Source: Leeia oryzae DSM 17879
GTDB lineage: Bacteria; Pseudomonadota; Gammaproteobacteria; Burkholderiales; Leeiaceae
Assembly: GCF_000376945.1 (NCBI RefSeq)
Contig: NZ_AQXU01000017.1
Coordinates: 98,629 to 162,628 of the forward strand
DNA: 64,000 nt
Direction: 5' to 3'
Shown: positions 8,860 through 18,250 of the stretch, in pieces
How positions within the stretch are numbered: the stretch's first letter is position 1
How the letters are laid out: the number at the start of each line of letters is the position of its first letter
Translations under genes and position numbers: made by a program
Notes under the pieces: generated by a model
What the model was told of the DNA's origin: nothing
Databases searched by the model: none
Seen by the model: the letters and a program-made list of their open reading frames with translations, nothing else

Positions 8860-9539
8860 TACGCGCCTTCCTCCTGACACTCCAGCAGATAGCCCAGCCC
8901 ACGCACTGTACGGATATTGACCTTGCAAGGTTCCAGTTTCTTGCGCAAGCGGTGAATATACACCTCAATGGCATTCAGGCCGACATCGACCGTGCTGTCA
9001 TCTGCCAGCTCACCGGCAATCTGTTCTTTGGTAACCACTTTGTCGCGCTGGGAGATCAGGATATCCAGTACCGCCAGTTCCCGGGCAGAGAGATCAAGCG
9101 GCACAGTATCGTACCAGACCCGTTGCGCAGCCCGGTCCAGCTTCAGTTTGCCCAGTTGCTGCACGGAAGGCGGCAAAATCTGGCTACGACGCAGCAACGC
9201 ACGCAAGCGTGCTTCCAGTTCAGGGAATTCAAACGGCTTGGTCAGGTAGTCATCCGCCCCGGCATCCAGCCCGGCCACGCGGTTGTCCAGGCCATCCAGT
9301 GCGGTCAGCAAGACAATCGGGATGGAGGGTTTGAGCATCCGCACCCGCCGCAGCAAGGTCAGGCCATCTACGGTCGGCAAGCCAATATCCAGAATGGCCA
9401 CTTCATAGTCGCCATTGACCATGCGCCGCTCTGCCACGCCACCGTCTGTCTCCCAGTCCACCTCGAAACCGCTCTTGGTCAAACCGGTGACCAGAGCATC
9501 AGCCAGAATGGGGTCATCTTCTGCTAAGAACAGGCGCAT
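8859..9539 (-). CDS. OmpR-family response regulator, TctD/QseB-like
   Basis: The 226-residue regulator has a receiver domain (residues 1-115) with the acidic pocket Glu7-Asp8-Asp9, phospho-acceptor Asp51 in AILDIGLP, switch Thr79 in LLTA and Lys101 in DDYLTKPF. A winged-helix DNA-binding domain follows (about 130-222), with LSARELAVLDIL and the end RTVRGLGYLLE. It would be phosphorylated by the kinase whose start codon overlaps its stop. It is the first gene of the pair, and the tRNA-Leu gene lies upstream on the same strand behind a terminator. Targets cannot be inferred from the neighbourhood. Confidence 0.94.
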   Translation of the reverse strand: MRLFLAEDDPILADALVTGLTKSGFEVDWETDGGVAERRMVNGDYEVAILDIGLPTVDGLTLLRRVRMLKPSIPIVLLTALDGLDNRVAGLDAGADDYLTKPFEFPELEARLRALLRRSQILPPSVQQLGKLKLDRAAQRVWYDTVPLDLSARELAVLDILISQRDKVVTKEQIAGELADDSTVDVGLNAIEVYIHRLRKKLEPCKVNIRTVRGLGYLLECQEEGA

Positions 9540-9624
9540 GGGTGCATCAACCTAAGAAATGATGAAAATAGTATATTGGTTTTACCGCAAGACACGGCCA
9601 AGCGCAAGCCAGGCTCGATATGAA

Positions 9625-9655
9625 AAAAGCCGTGTGGCATGACCACACGGCTTTT
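9625..9655 (-). terminator. Intrinsic terminator of tRNA-Leu
   Basis: AAAAGCCGTGTGG at 9625-9637 pairs perfectly with 9643-9655 around a five-base loop. On the minus strand the stem is followed by a run of six T, immediately downstream of the tRNA-Leu gene. Confidence 0.85.
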
Positions 9656-9661
9656 ATATTC

Positions 9662-9746
9662 TGGTGGGGGATGAGAGACTCGAACTCTCACACCTCGCGG
9701 CGCTGGAACCTAAATCCAGTGCGTCTACCAATTCCGCCAACCCCCC
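9662..9746 (-). tRNA. tRNA-Leu, anticodon UAG
   Basis: The minus strand of this 85-base segment folds as a class II tRNA. The acceptor stem GGGGGGT pairs with ATCCCCC (one G-U pair), the D-arm starts TGGCGGAATTGGTAGACGC, the anticodon stem CTGGA/TCCAG encloses the loop TTTAGGT with anticodon TAG, there is a long variable arm, and the T-arm contains GAGTTCGAGTCTC. The CCA end is encoded at 9662-9664. It reads CUA and probably other CUN leucine codons. It stands alone between the glycan cluster and the two-component genes and has its own terminator. Confidence 0.97.
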
Positions 9747-9853
9747 GATGCCTGTTTTGTTGCCAAATCAAGCGAGAACGAGATAATGCCACAAAGCCCG
9801 GGGGGAGACAAGCCAATTTTCCTGAAAATGCAAAAAATAGCGGCCGATGGCAA

Positions 9854-11710
9854 TCAAGCCTGAAACCCGGCCACATGCTGGCTCAAGTGACTGCGCAAAG
9901 CCGTTTCATCCTGTTCATTGCATACGTCTTCCAGTGCCTTCATGGCCTGCTCAAGATCCTGCTGGTTCCAGGCAGGTTCATTGGCTTTCATGATACGTGG
10001 GTGTGCTGTAGCGGTGGCATCATCATCCACCAGCAATTCTTCATACAGCTTTTCACCCGGCCGCAACCCGGTATGGGCGATTTCGATGTCCCCATTGGGA
10101 TGAGCGGTATCACGGACTTCCAGCCCGGACAAATGCACCATTTTCCGAGCCAGATCCATGATGCGCACCGGTTCTCCCATGTCCAGCAGGAACACCTCGC
10201 CACCATCCGCCATTGCACCCGCCTGTATCACCAACTGGGCCGCCTCCGGAATGGTCATGAAATAACGGGTAATGTCCGGATGTGTCAGGGTGATCGGCCC
10301 GCCTTTGCGGATCTGCTCTTTGAACAAGGGCACCACCGAGCCACTGGAACCCAGTACATTGCCAAACCGGACCATGCTGAACACGGTTTTTTGCCCGGGA
10401 ATGCTGGCCAGTGCCTGCAAGGATAATTCTGCCATCCGCTTGCTGGCACCCATGACGTTGGTGGGGCGAACCGCCTTGTCGGTCGAGATCAGAATAAAGC
10501 GTTTGACCCCGGCGGCCTGAGCAGCCAGCGCGGTATTCAGCGTGCCAAAGAAGTTGTTGCGAAACCCTTCGAACGGGTTGGCTTCGACAATGGGTACATG
10601 CTTGTACGCGGCCGCGTGGAACAGGGTATCGACCGAGTATTGTTCGCAAATACGGGTCACACGCGCTTTATCAGTCACGGAGCCAAGGAGCGCATGAATC
10701 TCGACTGGCTGGGCACGGTGGTGCTCCATGCTGCGCAATTCCTGATCAATCCGGTACAAGGCAAACTCGGTCAGCTCCAGCAGCACCAGCACTTTGGGGC
10801 GCTGCATCAGAATCTGTCGGCAAAGCTCGGAGCCAATGGAACCGCCAGCGCCAGTGACCATCACCACCTTGTCTGTCAGGTTGGCCTGCATCAAGGCCGC
10901 GATCGGTTCTACCACTTCGCGGCCCAGCAGTTCTTCGATCGTCACTTCTCGAATGTCCGACAGGCCGACCTTGCCTTCTACCATGTCCTTCATGTCCGGC
11001 ACGGTTTTCAGCTGGACGTGCAAGGGTTCGAACAGATTCAGGATATCGCGCTTTTTGGCACGGGAAATCGAAGGAATGGCCAGCAGCACCTGTTGCACGC
11101 CCATCTCTTCGATGATTTGCGGCGCGTTTTGCGGGTCACATACCCGTACGCCGGCGATGATATGCCCGTGCAACTGTCGGTCGTGGTCAAAAAACACCAC
11201 CGGCTGATAATGACGGTCAGCTTCCAGCGCCATGGCCAGTTGCGAGCCCGCACGCCCGGCGCCGAAAATGGCCACCGGCACCCGGTCCAGGCGCTGGTTT
11301 TCCAGGGTGCGCAACAGTCCGCGTGCCAGATAACGGGTCGCGCCGATATAGACCATGGCAATGATCCAGTAGATGACGAGCGCACTGCGCGGCATGTGCT
11401 CGAAACGCCCAAACGCCACCACGGCCACCAGCAACAATACCGACAACGTCACGCCGCTGAACACGGTGATCATGACTTTTTCGTCCATATAGCGGACGAC
11501 GGCACGGTAAAGCCCCATCTTGATGAAGACGGGGATGGCTACTAGTGGGGCAATCGGTAGCAGGGGCCAGTATTGATGCAAATCATGCGGCCATCCACCA
11601 AAACGCAGGATGATGCCCGTCAGCAAGGCCAGTGGCAGCAAGATGGCGTCCATCGCCACTAGAAACCACAGGCGCTGGGATCGGCTTAATCGGTCAAAAT
11701 AGGGATGCAT
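9854..11710 (-). CDS. Membrane nucleotide-sugar 4,6-dehydratase (PglF/WbpM/CapD family)
   Basis: This 618-residue protein has four membrane helices (about residues 12-140), a first Rossmann-like CoA-binding domain (VAIFGAGRAGSQ near 148-159) and an SDR catalytic domain starting with the NAD motif VTGAGGSIGSELC (near 285-297). The catalytic region is STDKAVRPTNVMGASKR, the Met/Lys pair typical of WbpM and PglF, which convert UDP-GlcNAc to UDP-4-keto-6-deoxy-GlcNAc. The C-terminal GLRPGEKLYEEL is also diagnostic. It is the last gene of the minus-strand glycan cluster, next to the initiating transferase and a PglE-like aminotransferase, so it probably feeds the first sugar. The family is clear; the exact product sugar is inferred. 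Confidence 0.93.
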   Translation of the reverse strand: MHPYFDRLSRSQRLWFLVAMDAILLPLALLTGIILRFGGWPHDLHQYWPLLPIAPLVAIPVFIKMGLYRAVVRYMDEKVMITVFSGVTLSVLLLVAVVAFGRFEHMPRSALVIYWIIAMVYIGATRYLARGLLRTLENQRLDRVPVAIFGAGRAGSQLAMALEADRHYQPVVFFDHDRQLHGHIIAGVRVCDPQNAPQIIEEMGVQQVLLAIPSISRAKKRDILNLFEPLHVQLKTVPDMKDMVEGKVGLSDIREVTIEELLGREVVEPIAALMQANLTDKVVMVTGAGGSIGSELCRQILMQRPKVLVLLELTEFALYRIDQELRSMEHHRAQPVEIHALLGSVTDKARVTRICEQYSVDTLFHAAAYKHVPIVEANPFEGFRNNFFGTLNTALAAQAAGVKRFILISTDKAVRPTNVMGASKRMAELSLQALASIPGQKTVFSMVRFGNVLGSSGSVVPLFKEQIRKGGPITLTHPDITRYFMTIPEAAQLVIQAGAMADGGEVFLLDMGEPVRIMDLARKMVHLSGLEVRDTAHPNGDIEIAHTGLRPGEKLYEELLVDDDATATAHPRIMKANEPAWNQQDLEQAMKALEDVCNEQDETALRSHLSQHVAGFQA

Positions 11711-11772
11711 CCGTAAACTCTACCTAACTCCACAATCAAAAGGGGGCCATTTCAAATTGGCACTCGGCATGG

Positions 11773-12366
11773 TCATCGCAAAATCGCCAGGACTGTCTTG
11801 AATATCAGCACGATATCCAGTCCCAGACTCTGCCTGGCCACATACTGGCAATTCAGCGCCAGTTTGGCCGGCATGACTTCTTCAATATAAGTTTTCTCGG
11901 GGTTGGCAGATGCGCCAAGCAGCGCATTTTCATGCCGGTATTCAATACTGGCGAGATCGGTAATCCCCGGGCGTACTGACAACACCTGCCGCTTGATGTC
12001 CTCAGGATATAGCGCCACATATCTGGGCACCTCCGGGCGCGGCCCGACCAGGCTCATCGTCCCTGCCAGCACGTCAATCAATTGCGGCAACTCATCGAGC
12101 TTGTAGTGGCGCAAAAACTGCCCGCTGCGGGTAATCCGATTATCCTGGCCCACCGTAATCTGCAGCCCGCTTCGCTCTGCGTCTACGCGCATGGTACGGA
12201 ATTTATGGATACGAAATAGCTGGCCAAAACGCCCTACCCGTTCTTGCCGGAAAAACACCGGACCAGAAGAATCGTACTTGATCCAGAGCGCCACCAGCAC
12301 AAACAGCGGCAACAGGCACAGTAGCCCGATGCCTGCCAGCAGAAGGTCAAACAGCCGTTTCAGCAC
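11773..12366 (-). CDS. Initiating phosphoglycosyltransferase (PglC/WcaJ-type bacterial sugar transferase)
   Basis: This 197-residue monotopic membrane enzyme transfers a sugar 1-phosphate from a UDP-sugar to undecaprenyl phosphate, starting lipid-linked glycan assembly. It has a single N-terminal membrane segment (LFDLLLAGIGLLCLLPLFVL), the basic KFRTMR motif, the DELPQLIDVLAGTMSLVGPRPE block and the RPGITDLASIEYRHE block of the family. Its short length matches PglC rather than the large WbaP/WcaJ proteins with extra helices, or the Neisseria PglB fusion that carries a C-terminal acetyltransferase. The aminotransferase stop lies two bases upstream, so the genes are tightly coupled. PglC enzymes typically use UDP-diNAcBac, which suits the neighbouring dehydratase and aminotransferase, but the substrate is not proven. 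Confidence 0.92.
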   Translation of the reverse strand: MLKRLFDLLLAGIGLLCLLPLFVLVALWIKYDSSGPVFFRQERVGRFGQLFRIHKFRTMRVDAERSGLQITVGQDNRITRSGQFLRHYKLDELPQLIDVLAGTMSLVGPRPEVPRYVALYPEDIKRQVLSVRPGITDLASIEYRHENALLGASANPEKTYIEEVMPAKLALNCQYVARQSLGLDIVLIFKTVLAILR

Positions 12367-12368
12367 GG

Positions 12369-13532
12369 TCAGTGCCCCAGAATCCGGCGTACCGTATCGA
12401 TCACGCGCGTCTGGTCTTCTTCCGTCATGCGGGTATACAGCGGCAACGTGACTTCCTGCTCGAATGCGGCCTGTGCAACCGGGAACATCTCCGGCGTCAG
12501 CTGGTAGCCATCACGCCAGACCGGATGCAGATGCAGCGGAATGAAGTGCACCGATGTCCCGATGCCGGCCTCGGCCATTTTCTGGATGAATTCGTCGCGA
12601 CTAACGGGGGCTTCTGCCGTCAAACGTACCGGGTACAAATGCCACGCATGCAGATCACCGGCATGGGCGGGTCTTGCAGGCAGCACCAGCGGCAGCCCTT
12701 GCAGCTCGGCATCAAAGCGCTTGGCCATGGCTTCGCGCTTTTCATGGAAGGCGGGGAGTCGTTTCAGCTGGTGGATGCCCATGGCTGCCGCAATATCCGG
12801 CATATTGTATTTGAAGCCGGGCGCGACCACTTCATAGAACCAGGCTGGGGTTTTGGAGACATAGCGATCAAAGGCATCCCGACTGATCCCGTGCAAACGC
12901 ATGACCTTGCAACGGGCAATCAGGGCTTTGTGACGGGAAACCACCATGCCGCCTTCGCCGGTGGTCATGGTCTTGTTGGCATAGAAACTGAAGACGGTGA
13001 TATCGGAGGCCAGCGTACCGATATTCGCCCCTTTGTAGGTCGTCGGCAGCGCATGTGCCGCATCTTCTACCACTTTAAGACCATGCTCTTTGGCGATAGC
13101 GAGGATGGCGTCCATGTCACAAGCCAGCCCGGCAAAATGCACCGGTACAATCGCCCGGGTTTTGTCGGTAATGGCGGCGCGAATGGCGGCGGGTGAAATG
13201 TTCATGGTCACCGGGTCAATATCCACACACACCGGATGTGCCCCCAGATAACGTACGACTTCCGCCGTGGCGGTGAAAGTATACGTTGGTACAATCACTT
13301 CGTCGCCGGCAGACACGCCGACGGCTTCCAGGGCCAGATGCAGGCCGGCGGTTGCCGAGTTGACCGCAATGGCTTCTACGTCCCCGCCGACAAAGGCGGC
13401 AAAATCCGCCTCGAACTGGCGGGTTTTCGGCCCGGTGGTCACCCAGCCAGAACGCAGGGCGTCGACAACTTCATTGATTTCATCCTCGCCAATTTCTGGC
13501 AAGGCAAACGGCAAGAATTTTTGTTCGCTCAT
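12369..13532 (-). CDS. DegT/DnrJ/EryC1/StrS aminotransferase, PglE-like
   Basis: The 387-residue PLP enzyme would transfer an amino group from glutamate to a 4-keto nucleotide sugar. The catalytic lysine lies in [17 protein letters not shown], and [18 protein letters not shown] and [10 protein letters not shown] mark the cofactor and substrate pocket. The frame extends upstream to 13715, but the ATG at 13532 ([18 protein letters not shown]) matches the family start and leaves an eight-base gap to the upstream glycosyltransferase. With the neighbouring 4,6-dehydratase it would make UDP-4-amino-4,6-dideoxy-GlcNAc, the precursor of bacillosamine. The acetyltransferase expected next, PglD, is not found in this window. 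Confidence 0.9.
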   Translation of the reverse strand: MSEQKFLPFALPEIGEDEINEVVDALRSGWVTTGPKTRQFEADFAAFVGGDVEAIAVNSATAGLHLALEAVGVSAGDEVIVPTYTFTATAEVVRYLGAHPVCVDIDPVTMNISPAAIRAAITDKTRAIVPVHFAGLACDMDAILAIAKEHGLKVVEDAAHALPTTYKGANIGTLASDITVFSFYANKTMTTGEGGMVVSRHKALIARCKVMRLHGISRDAFDRYVSKTPAWFYEVVAPGFKYNMPDIAAAMGIHQLKRLPAFHEKREAMAKRFDAELQGLPLVLPARPAHAGDLHAWHLYPVRLTAEAPVSRDEFIQKMAEAGIGTSVHFIPLHLHPVWRDGYQLTPEMFPVAQAAFEQEVTLPLYTRMTEEDQTRVIDTVRRILGH

Positions 13533-13540
13533 AAGTGCAC

Positions 13541-14767
13541 CTATTGCATGGCCGCGACAAACCGCGCAGCCAGAACCTTGTAATCGTGTTTTGCCAGTAC
13601 GTATTGCTGGCCCGCCTGCCCCATCCGGCTGCGTTCTGCCGCCGACAGGTTCATCATGTCTTTCACTGCCCGGGCAATAGCCGCCGGGTCTTCTGCCGCC
13701 ACACTGATACCGCAACCGGCTTCTTGCACCATATCGTTTCCGGCGGTCACCGAATGCACCACCGGCTTGCCTGACATCATGTAGTCAAACAGCTTGTTGG
13801 GGTTGATGCCAAACCGGTAAATGGGCAACTTGCGCCAGCCAATGAACAATGCATCCGTTTGCGCCAGAAAAGCCGGTACGGCGGTTTTGGGAATGCCCGC
13901 CAGAAAGACCACATTATCCAGACCCAACCGGATAGCTTCGGCTTGCAGTGCCTGCTTGTCCGGCCCTTCCCCCACCAGTACAAAAGTTACCGGCACGTCT
14001 TTCAACTGACTGGCAGCTGCCAGCATCACGTCCAGCGCATTGGCAAGGCCGTGGCCCCCCGCATAACCGATCACGAAACGTCCCTGTGCGCGCAAACCTG
14101 ACAATACCTGCTGATGCACCACCGGCAGCTCGGTCGTATTACCCTGCCATTCGGCAACGTCCACGCCGTTGGGGATCACCACGTATTTTTCGGCCGCCAT
14201 TCCGTGGGCCATCATGTAATCTTTGGCGCATGGCAGCATGGATACCACGACATCGGCCGTACGGTATCCAAAATCTTCCGCCCATTGCAATAAACGGATG
14301 AACGGATGTTTGGGTGACATGCCCCCCACTTCAACCGGGGTCAGCGGCCACAGATCATGCACCTCGTACATCAGTCTGGCACCGGCCTTACGGGCAATAC
14401 GGGCGGCCAGCAGGGTATCTAGCGGGTAAGTGGAGGACGCAATCACGACATCCGGCTTGAAAGCTGACTGGTAGCGTCCGGACATGCGCCACGCTCGCCA
14501 CAAAAAGGCAAAAATATTCTTGACCCTGGCAACCCCGTTGCCTTCATACGCTGGTGTTTTGCACCAGGTATAGGTAATACCATCCACCTGTTCGACCTGA
14601 CAGCTATCTTCCAGCACGGGGTTTACCTGCCGCAGGTGCGAATAATCGGCCGCCAGCATGTGGACCTGATGCCCGGACCTGACCCACTCTCTGGCCAGAT
14701 AATAGGGGCGAAACTCCATGCCGTGTCGCGGAGAACCTGCATAGTGGTTGATATACAGAATCTTCAT
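13541..14767 (-). CDS. Glycosyltransferase family 4, WbuB-like
   Basis: This 408-residue GT-B enzyme starts at the ATG at 14767 ([20 protein letters not shown]), overlapping the upstream glycosyltransferase stop as ATGA. The N-terminal glycine-containing loop, the central [11 protein letters not shown] motif, [14 protein letters not shown] and the nucleotide-binding [13 protein letters not shown] stretch place it in GT4, close to WbuB-type enzymes that add amino-deoxy sugars to lipid-linked glycans. It is predicted to be cytoplasmic or peripheral at the inner membrane. The donor and linkage cannot be read from sequence. The frame continues upstream to 14830 but that extension overlaps the neighbouring gene. 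Confidence 0.88.
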   Translation of the reverse strand: MKILYINHYAGSPRHGMEFRPYYLAREWVRSGHQVHMLAADYSHLRQVNPVLEDSCQVEQVDGITYTWCKTPAYEGNGVARVKNIFAFLWRAWRMSGRYQSAFKPDVVIASSTYPLDTLLAARIARKAGARLMYEVHDLWPLTPVEVGGMSPKHPFIRLLQWAEDFGYRTADVVVSMLPCAKDYMMAHGMAAEKYVVIPNGVDVAEWQGNTTELPVVHQQVLSGLRAQGRFVIGYAGGHGLANALDVMLAAASQLKDVPVTFVLVGEGPDKQALQAEAIRLGLDNVVFLAGIPKTAVPAFLAQTDALFIGWRKLPIYRFGINPNKLFDYMMSGKPVVHSVTAGNDMVQEAGCGISVAAEDPAAIARAVKDMMNLSAAERSRMGQAGQQYVLAKHDYKVLAARFVAAMQ

Positions 14768-15873
14768 GCGTGGACACCTGGCTTGAGTGTCTCGTACAGG
14801 CTGGCCAGCTTCCGTGCCTCGTTGGCCCACTGGTATTTCTGCTCCACAGCGCGCCGGCCGCTCATGCCCATCTGGCGCGCACGCTCATCATCAGAGAGCA
14901 ACGTCGTCATGGCAGAGGCAGTCGCCTCGATATCCATCGGGTCAACACAGACCCCGCATGCAGCATCTTCCACAATCTGGCGCCACAACGGAAAATCCGA
15001 GGCAATCACCGGGATGCCTGCCGCCATATATTCGAATAGCTTGATCGGCAAGGCATCCAGATAATTCGGGATCGGATGCAAGGTAACCAGCCCCACCTTG
15101 GCACGTCCTAGCAGGCTGGCCACCCCTTGGCGATCCAGCATGCCGGCAAATTCGGTTTTCTGCCAGCCCGGGGCGGCTTTGGCCGTTGCTTCCAGGCTGG
15201 TTTCATTGAATGCGCCCGCCAGCAACAAGGTCGCATCGGTCTTGTCGATGGCCCCCAGCGCTTCCATGATGCCTCGCACCCGGGTAATCCCGCCGATATA
15301 GCAAACCGCGCGTTCTTTCTGATGCCAGTCTGCGGCCGGCGTCAGCTCTTCCAGAATCGGGAAATTGTTTACATCGACCGTATTCGGGTTATGCGGCAAA
15401 AACCGGTCACGGATGGTTGGCGTCGCCGCCACGACCGCACTGAAGCGCGCCACGGCAAAATTTTCCAGCGCCTCAAACGTGCGCGAGATGCATTTGCGCA
15501 GCCAAGGGCGAATCCATGGCTTGGACAAGATCTGCAGCGGCACGTCTTCGTGCACATCGTATACCACCATGCGGTCTGCCAGGCGTAACAACAGGCCTAC
15601 CGGGATCAGTTCCGGGTCATGAAAGTGATAGGCATCGGCATCCAGCCTGAAGGCAGCACGCAGCACACGCCAGACGCTCTGGGTCATCCGGCCGGCACGC
15701 CCGGTGGCCTTGCCGACATCCAGCACCTCGACGCCATCGCGGCTGGTATTGCCCAAGCCATCGGCCACCACCAGGGTCACACGGTGCCCCGCGGCAACCA
15801 GCGAGCGGCATTCCTTGACAAAGACACGGATGTCGAACCGGGGGTGGGCAGAGGTTAAAACAGCAATATGCAT
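14764..15873 (-). CDS. Glycosyltransferase family 4
   Basis: The 369-residue protein has a GT-B layout. It begins MHIAVLTSAHPRFDIRVFVK, has an acceptor-domain YHFHDPELIPVGLLL motif seen in a subset of GT4 enzymes, and ends with the donor-binding PIKLFEYMAAGIPVIASDFP and a Glu-containing helix. It overlaps the next glycosyltransferase by four bases (ATGA) and lies nine bases after the third, so the three form one translational run. It would add one residue to the lipid-linked intermediate. The donor sugar is unknown. Confidence 0.88.
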   Translation of the reverse strand: MHIAVLTSAHPRFDIRVFVKECRSLVAAGHRVTLVVADGLGNTSRDGVEVLDVGKATGRAGRMTQSVWRVLRAAFRLDADAYHFHDPELIPVGLLLRLADRMVVYDVHEDVPLQILSKPWIRPWLRKCISRTFEALENFAVARFSAVVAATPTIRDRFLPHNPNTVDVNNFPILEELTPAADWHQKERAVCYIGGITRVRGIMEALGAIDKTDATLLLAGAFNETSLEATAKAAPGWQKTEFAGMLDRQGVASLLGRAKVGLVTLHPIPNYLDALPIKLFEYMAAGIPVIASDFPLWRQIVEDAACGVCVDPMDIEATASAMTTLLSDDERARQMGMSGRRAVEQKYQWANEARKLASLYETLKPGVHA

Positions 15874-15882
15874 AAATGACTT

Positions 15883-16983
15883 TTAATGAATGGCCGCAGC
15901 ATGCGGCGACAAAATCGATGCATACAGTGCCGCAAAACGGCTCATATTGCCTGCATACATCGCTTTTTCTTCGATACGTTGATAATTGCCTTGCAACAAA
16001 GGCTGTACATCCGGGTTGTCAGCCAGTTGCATGGCTTTTTCCAGCACGTCTGCCAGCGATGACATCTCTGTGCAGATAAATCCATTCACCCCGTCTGTCA
16101 CCCACTCGCGGTTTGCAGGCAAATCCGAGAGCACCGGGATGCAACCGTACCCCATGGCCTCCAGCAGGCTCACCGGCGTGCTGTCACTTTCGGGTACACT
16201 GACGAAAATCCGCGCCGCTTCGTAATGCTGCAACAGTTCCGCATGCGGCAAAAAGCCGGAAAATACAATCTGATCGTTGACCTGCCGCTCGGCAGCCAGT
16301 TTTGTCAGAGCGCCGGTATCTTCGCCTCTGGCGGCCACCTCCAGCGTCCAGCCATCCGCCTTGCCCTCGGATACCAGCCGGGCAAATGCAGAGATAATCG
16401 CATCAATACGGTATAACGGCTTGTGTAAACGGCAAGACAGCAATCGTTTAGGCCGCTCCGCAAAATTGTAGGGAGGCGGAGGCAACTGCTCCAGGCCAAA
16501 CAGTAGCATTTCCCGCTTGAGCGGCTTGCCCGCCAGCTGGCTGGCAGCATCCAGCAAATAGTCAGAATCTGCCGTCACCGCCGTTGCAGCCCGCAAATTA
16601 TACCGAACCATCTGATGCATCAGCCAGTTGCGCTTGGGCAGCAACAAGACATCCGAGCCCCAGCAAGACAAAACCCAGGGGGTGGTCGACCCGGACAGTG
16701 CCCTGGCGGCATGCCAGGCAACACTGTTGGCCTGTTGTACATGCACCATGTCCGGCTGATATTGCTGCAGCACTTGCCGGATAATGCGAGTCGTTTTAAA
16801 GGATTTCAGCGAAAAATTGACGATATGCACCGCCGCCAGATTGTCCGGGCGATAGCTTGCATCCGGTTGTCCGTTACTGATCAGGACAACCTTGCCGCAA
16901 TACCCCGCTATCCCGCGCAAAAAACGCTGGGTATGGATGGAGTCACTACCGATCAGCACCAGGGTTTGACACACGGGCGTCAT
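15883..16983 (-). CDS. Glycosyltransferase family 4
   Basis: A 366-residue GT-B enzyme. The acceptor half holds VHVQQANSVAWHAAR and SCWGSDVLLLP, an SxWGSD motif found in several GT4 transferases. The donor half holds IVFSGFLPHAELLQHYEAARIFVSVP, SDSTPVSLLEAMGYGCIPV and a final helix. Its ATG at 16983 overlaps the stop of the upstream DegT-like gene as ATGA, so its translation is probably coupled to it. It is one of three GT4 enzymes in the cluster; with the initiating transferase this suggests a repeat or oligosaccharide of about four sugars, if each enzyme adds one. Confidence 0.87.
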   Translation of the reverse strand: MTPVCQTLVLIGSDSIHTQRFLRGIAGYCGKVVLISNGQPDASYRPDNLAAVHIVNFSLKSFKTTRIIRQVLQQYQPDMVHVQQANSVAWHAARALSGSTTPWVLSCWGSDVLLLPKRNWLMHQMVRYNLRAATAVTADSDYLLDAASQLAGKPLKREMLLFGLEQLPPPPYNFAERPKRLLSCRLHKPLYRIDAIISAFARLVSEGKADGWTLEVAARGEDTGALTKLAAERQVNDQIVFSGFLPHAELLQHYEAARIFVSVPESDSTPVSLLEAMGYGCIPVLSDLPANREWVTDGVNGFICTEMSSLADVLEKAMQLADNPDVQPLLQGNYQRIEEKAMYAGNMSRFAALYASILSPHAAAIH

Positions 16984-18248
16984 GCAGAGACCTCATCCAT
17001 GGCGGCACGCAGCTGCTTTAGTCTGGCATCATCAAGCCGGACATGTCGTCCCAGTGGCAGGTTCATCATGCGGCTGGCGACTCGCTCACCAACCGGGCAA
17101 CTGCCCTCTTGATAACCATGACCATGACTGCCCGTCGGGTGCACCACATGATTAAACCAGCTGCCCAGCTGGATACCAGTCCGGGCCTTGATATGGGCCA
17201 TGAAAGCCGGACGGGTCCAGCCACGCGCCACCGCCTGATCGGACAGCATGAATGGGAAGCGTAACAGCGTATCTTCTGCGCCAATTGCCGGAATCTCGAT
17301 AGCGGTGACCGCCGACAGTGCTGCCACGTACTGCCCTGCCTGTTGTCGCCGCAACGCTTCCGTCGTCGCATAATCAGTCAGTTGTTGCACCCCCAGACAG
17401 GCCCCAAAAGGAGACATCGCCGAAGGATAACCCGTCGGCATTTGCCCGGCCAGCTCGGCTGCCGGCGTGGCAAACAATAAGCGCAGGCGACGCAAAATAC
17501 CTTGCGACCATCGCCCCAATCTGGGCCAGCCACTGGCCCCCAGCAAATGCGTCTTGACGGTGGTCATTTGCCGGAATTGCGTCAATGCGCTCGGCGCAGG
17601 CAAAGGTGCAGCCTGCTGATCAAATTGTTCATAGCGGTGTTGCAAATCGGGACGATTGATGCGCAAAGCCCCCCCCATGCCGGTGGTGATGCATTTGGAA
17701 AACTCGAAGCTGTAAAAAGCTGCATCAGCCTGTTGCCCCAAGTCCGCCTGCCCCGCCTTTGCACTGGTCAGTGCATGTGCCATGTCTGCAACCAAGATGG
17801 CTTGGGGGTATCGTTCACGCAGCCGATCCAGGCGGGACATCATCTGGTCCGCTGCCCCTTGCATGCCGAAATTGGCCGGCAAAACAATCATTTTGGTGTG
17901 TTCATCACATGCAGCCAACAACGCGTCAAAATCAAAATCCAGTGTCTGGGGGTCAATATCGACATAGCGCACGTTAGCCCCCGCAAAATGCAAGGCATTC
18001 GGCACTACCACGCACGTGTAGGCAGGCAGGATGACCTGATCCTGCGCCGATAACCCGAGTGACTGGGTCAGCCGGTACAGCCCCATACGTGCCGCGCCAA
18101 ACAGCCAGATGGCTGAAGCACTGCAACCCAGCGTTGTCGCGAGTGACGTACGGAAATATTGCAGCCAGTAGCTGCCGGTCCCCAACGGGAAGCGCACCAC
18201 GGCACGGCACCACATCGACCAGTTAAGCGCACTGCATACCAGAGACAT
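16980..18248 (-). CDS. DegT/DnrJ/EryC1/StrS-family PLP enzyme, divergent member
   Basis: This 422-residue protein has the DegT fold but differs from the two canonical aminotransferases in the cluster. The PLP lysine is preserved in FYSFEFSKCITTGMGGAL, and VILPAYTCVVVPNALHFAGANVRYVDIDP and VADMAHALTS match cofactor-binding segments. It has an extra N-terminal segment of about 40 residues and a low-similarity C-terminal half. It sits between a hexapeptide acyltransferase (two bases upstream) and a glycosyltransferase (four-base overlap), so aminotransferase and acyltransferase may act in turn on one sugar. Its own keto-sugar substrate would have to come from the PglF-like dehydratase or from outside the window. 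A non-transaminating role, as in some DegT-like dehydratases, cannot be excluded. Confidence 0.82.
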   Translation of the reverse strand: MSLVCSALNWSMWCRAVVRFPLGTGSYWLQYFRTSLATTLGCSASAIWLFGAARMGLYRLTQSLGLSAQDQVILPAYTCVVVPNALHFAGANVRYVDIDPQTLDFDFDALLAACDEHTKMIVLPANFGMQGAADQMMSRLDRLRERYPQAILVADMAHALTSAKAGQADLGQQADAAFYSFEFSKCITTGMGGALRINRPDLQHRYEQFDQQAAPLPAPSALTQFRQMTTVKTHLLGASGWPRLGRWSQGILRRLRLLFATPAAELAGQMPTGYPSAMSPFGACLGVQQLTDYATTEALRRQQAGQYVAALSAVTAIEIPAIGAEDTLLRFPFMLSDQAVARGWTRPAFMAHIKARTGIQLGSWFNHVVHPTGSHGHGYQEGSCPVGERVASRMMNLPLGRHVRLDDARLKQLRAAMDEVSA

Positions 18249-18250
18249 GT

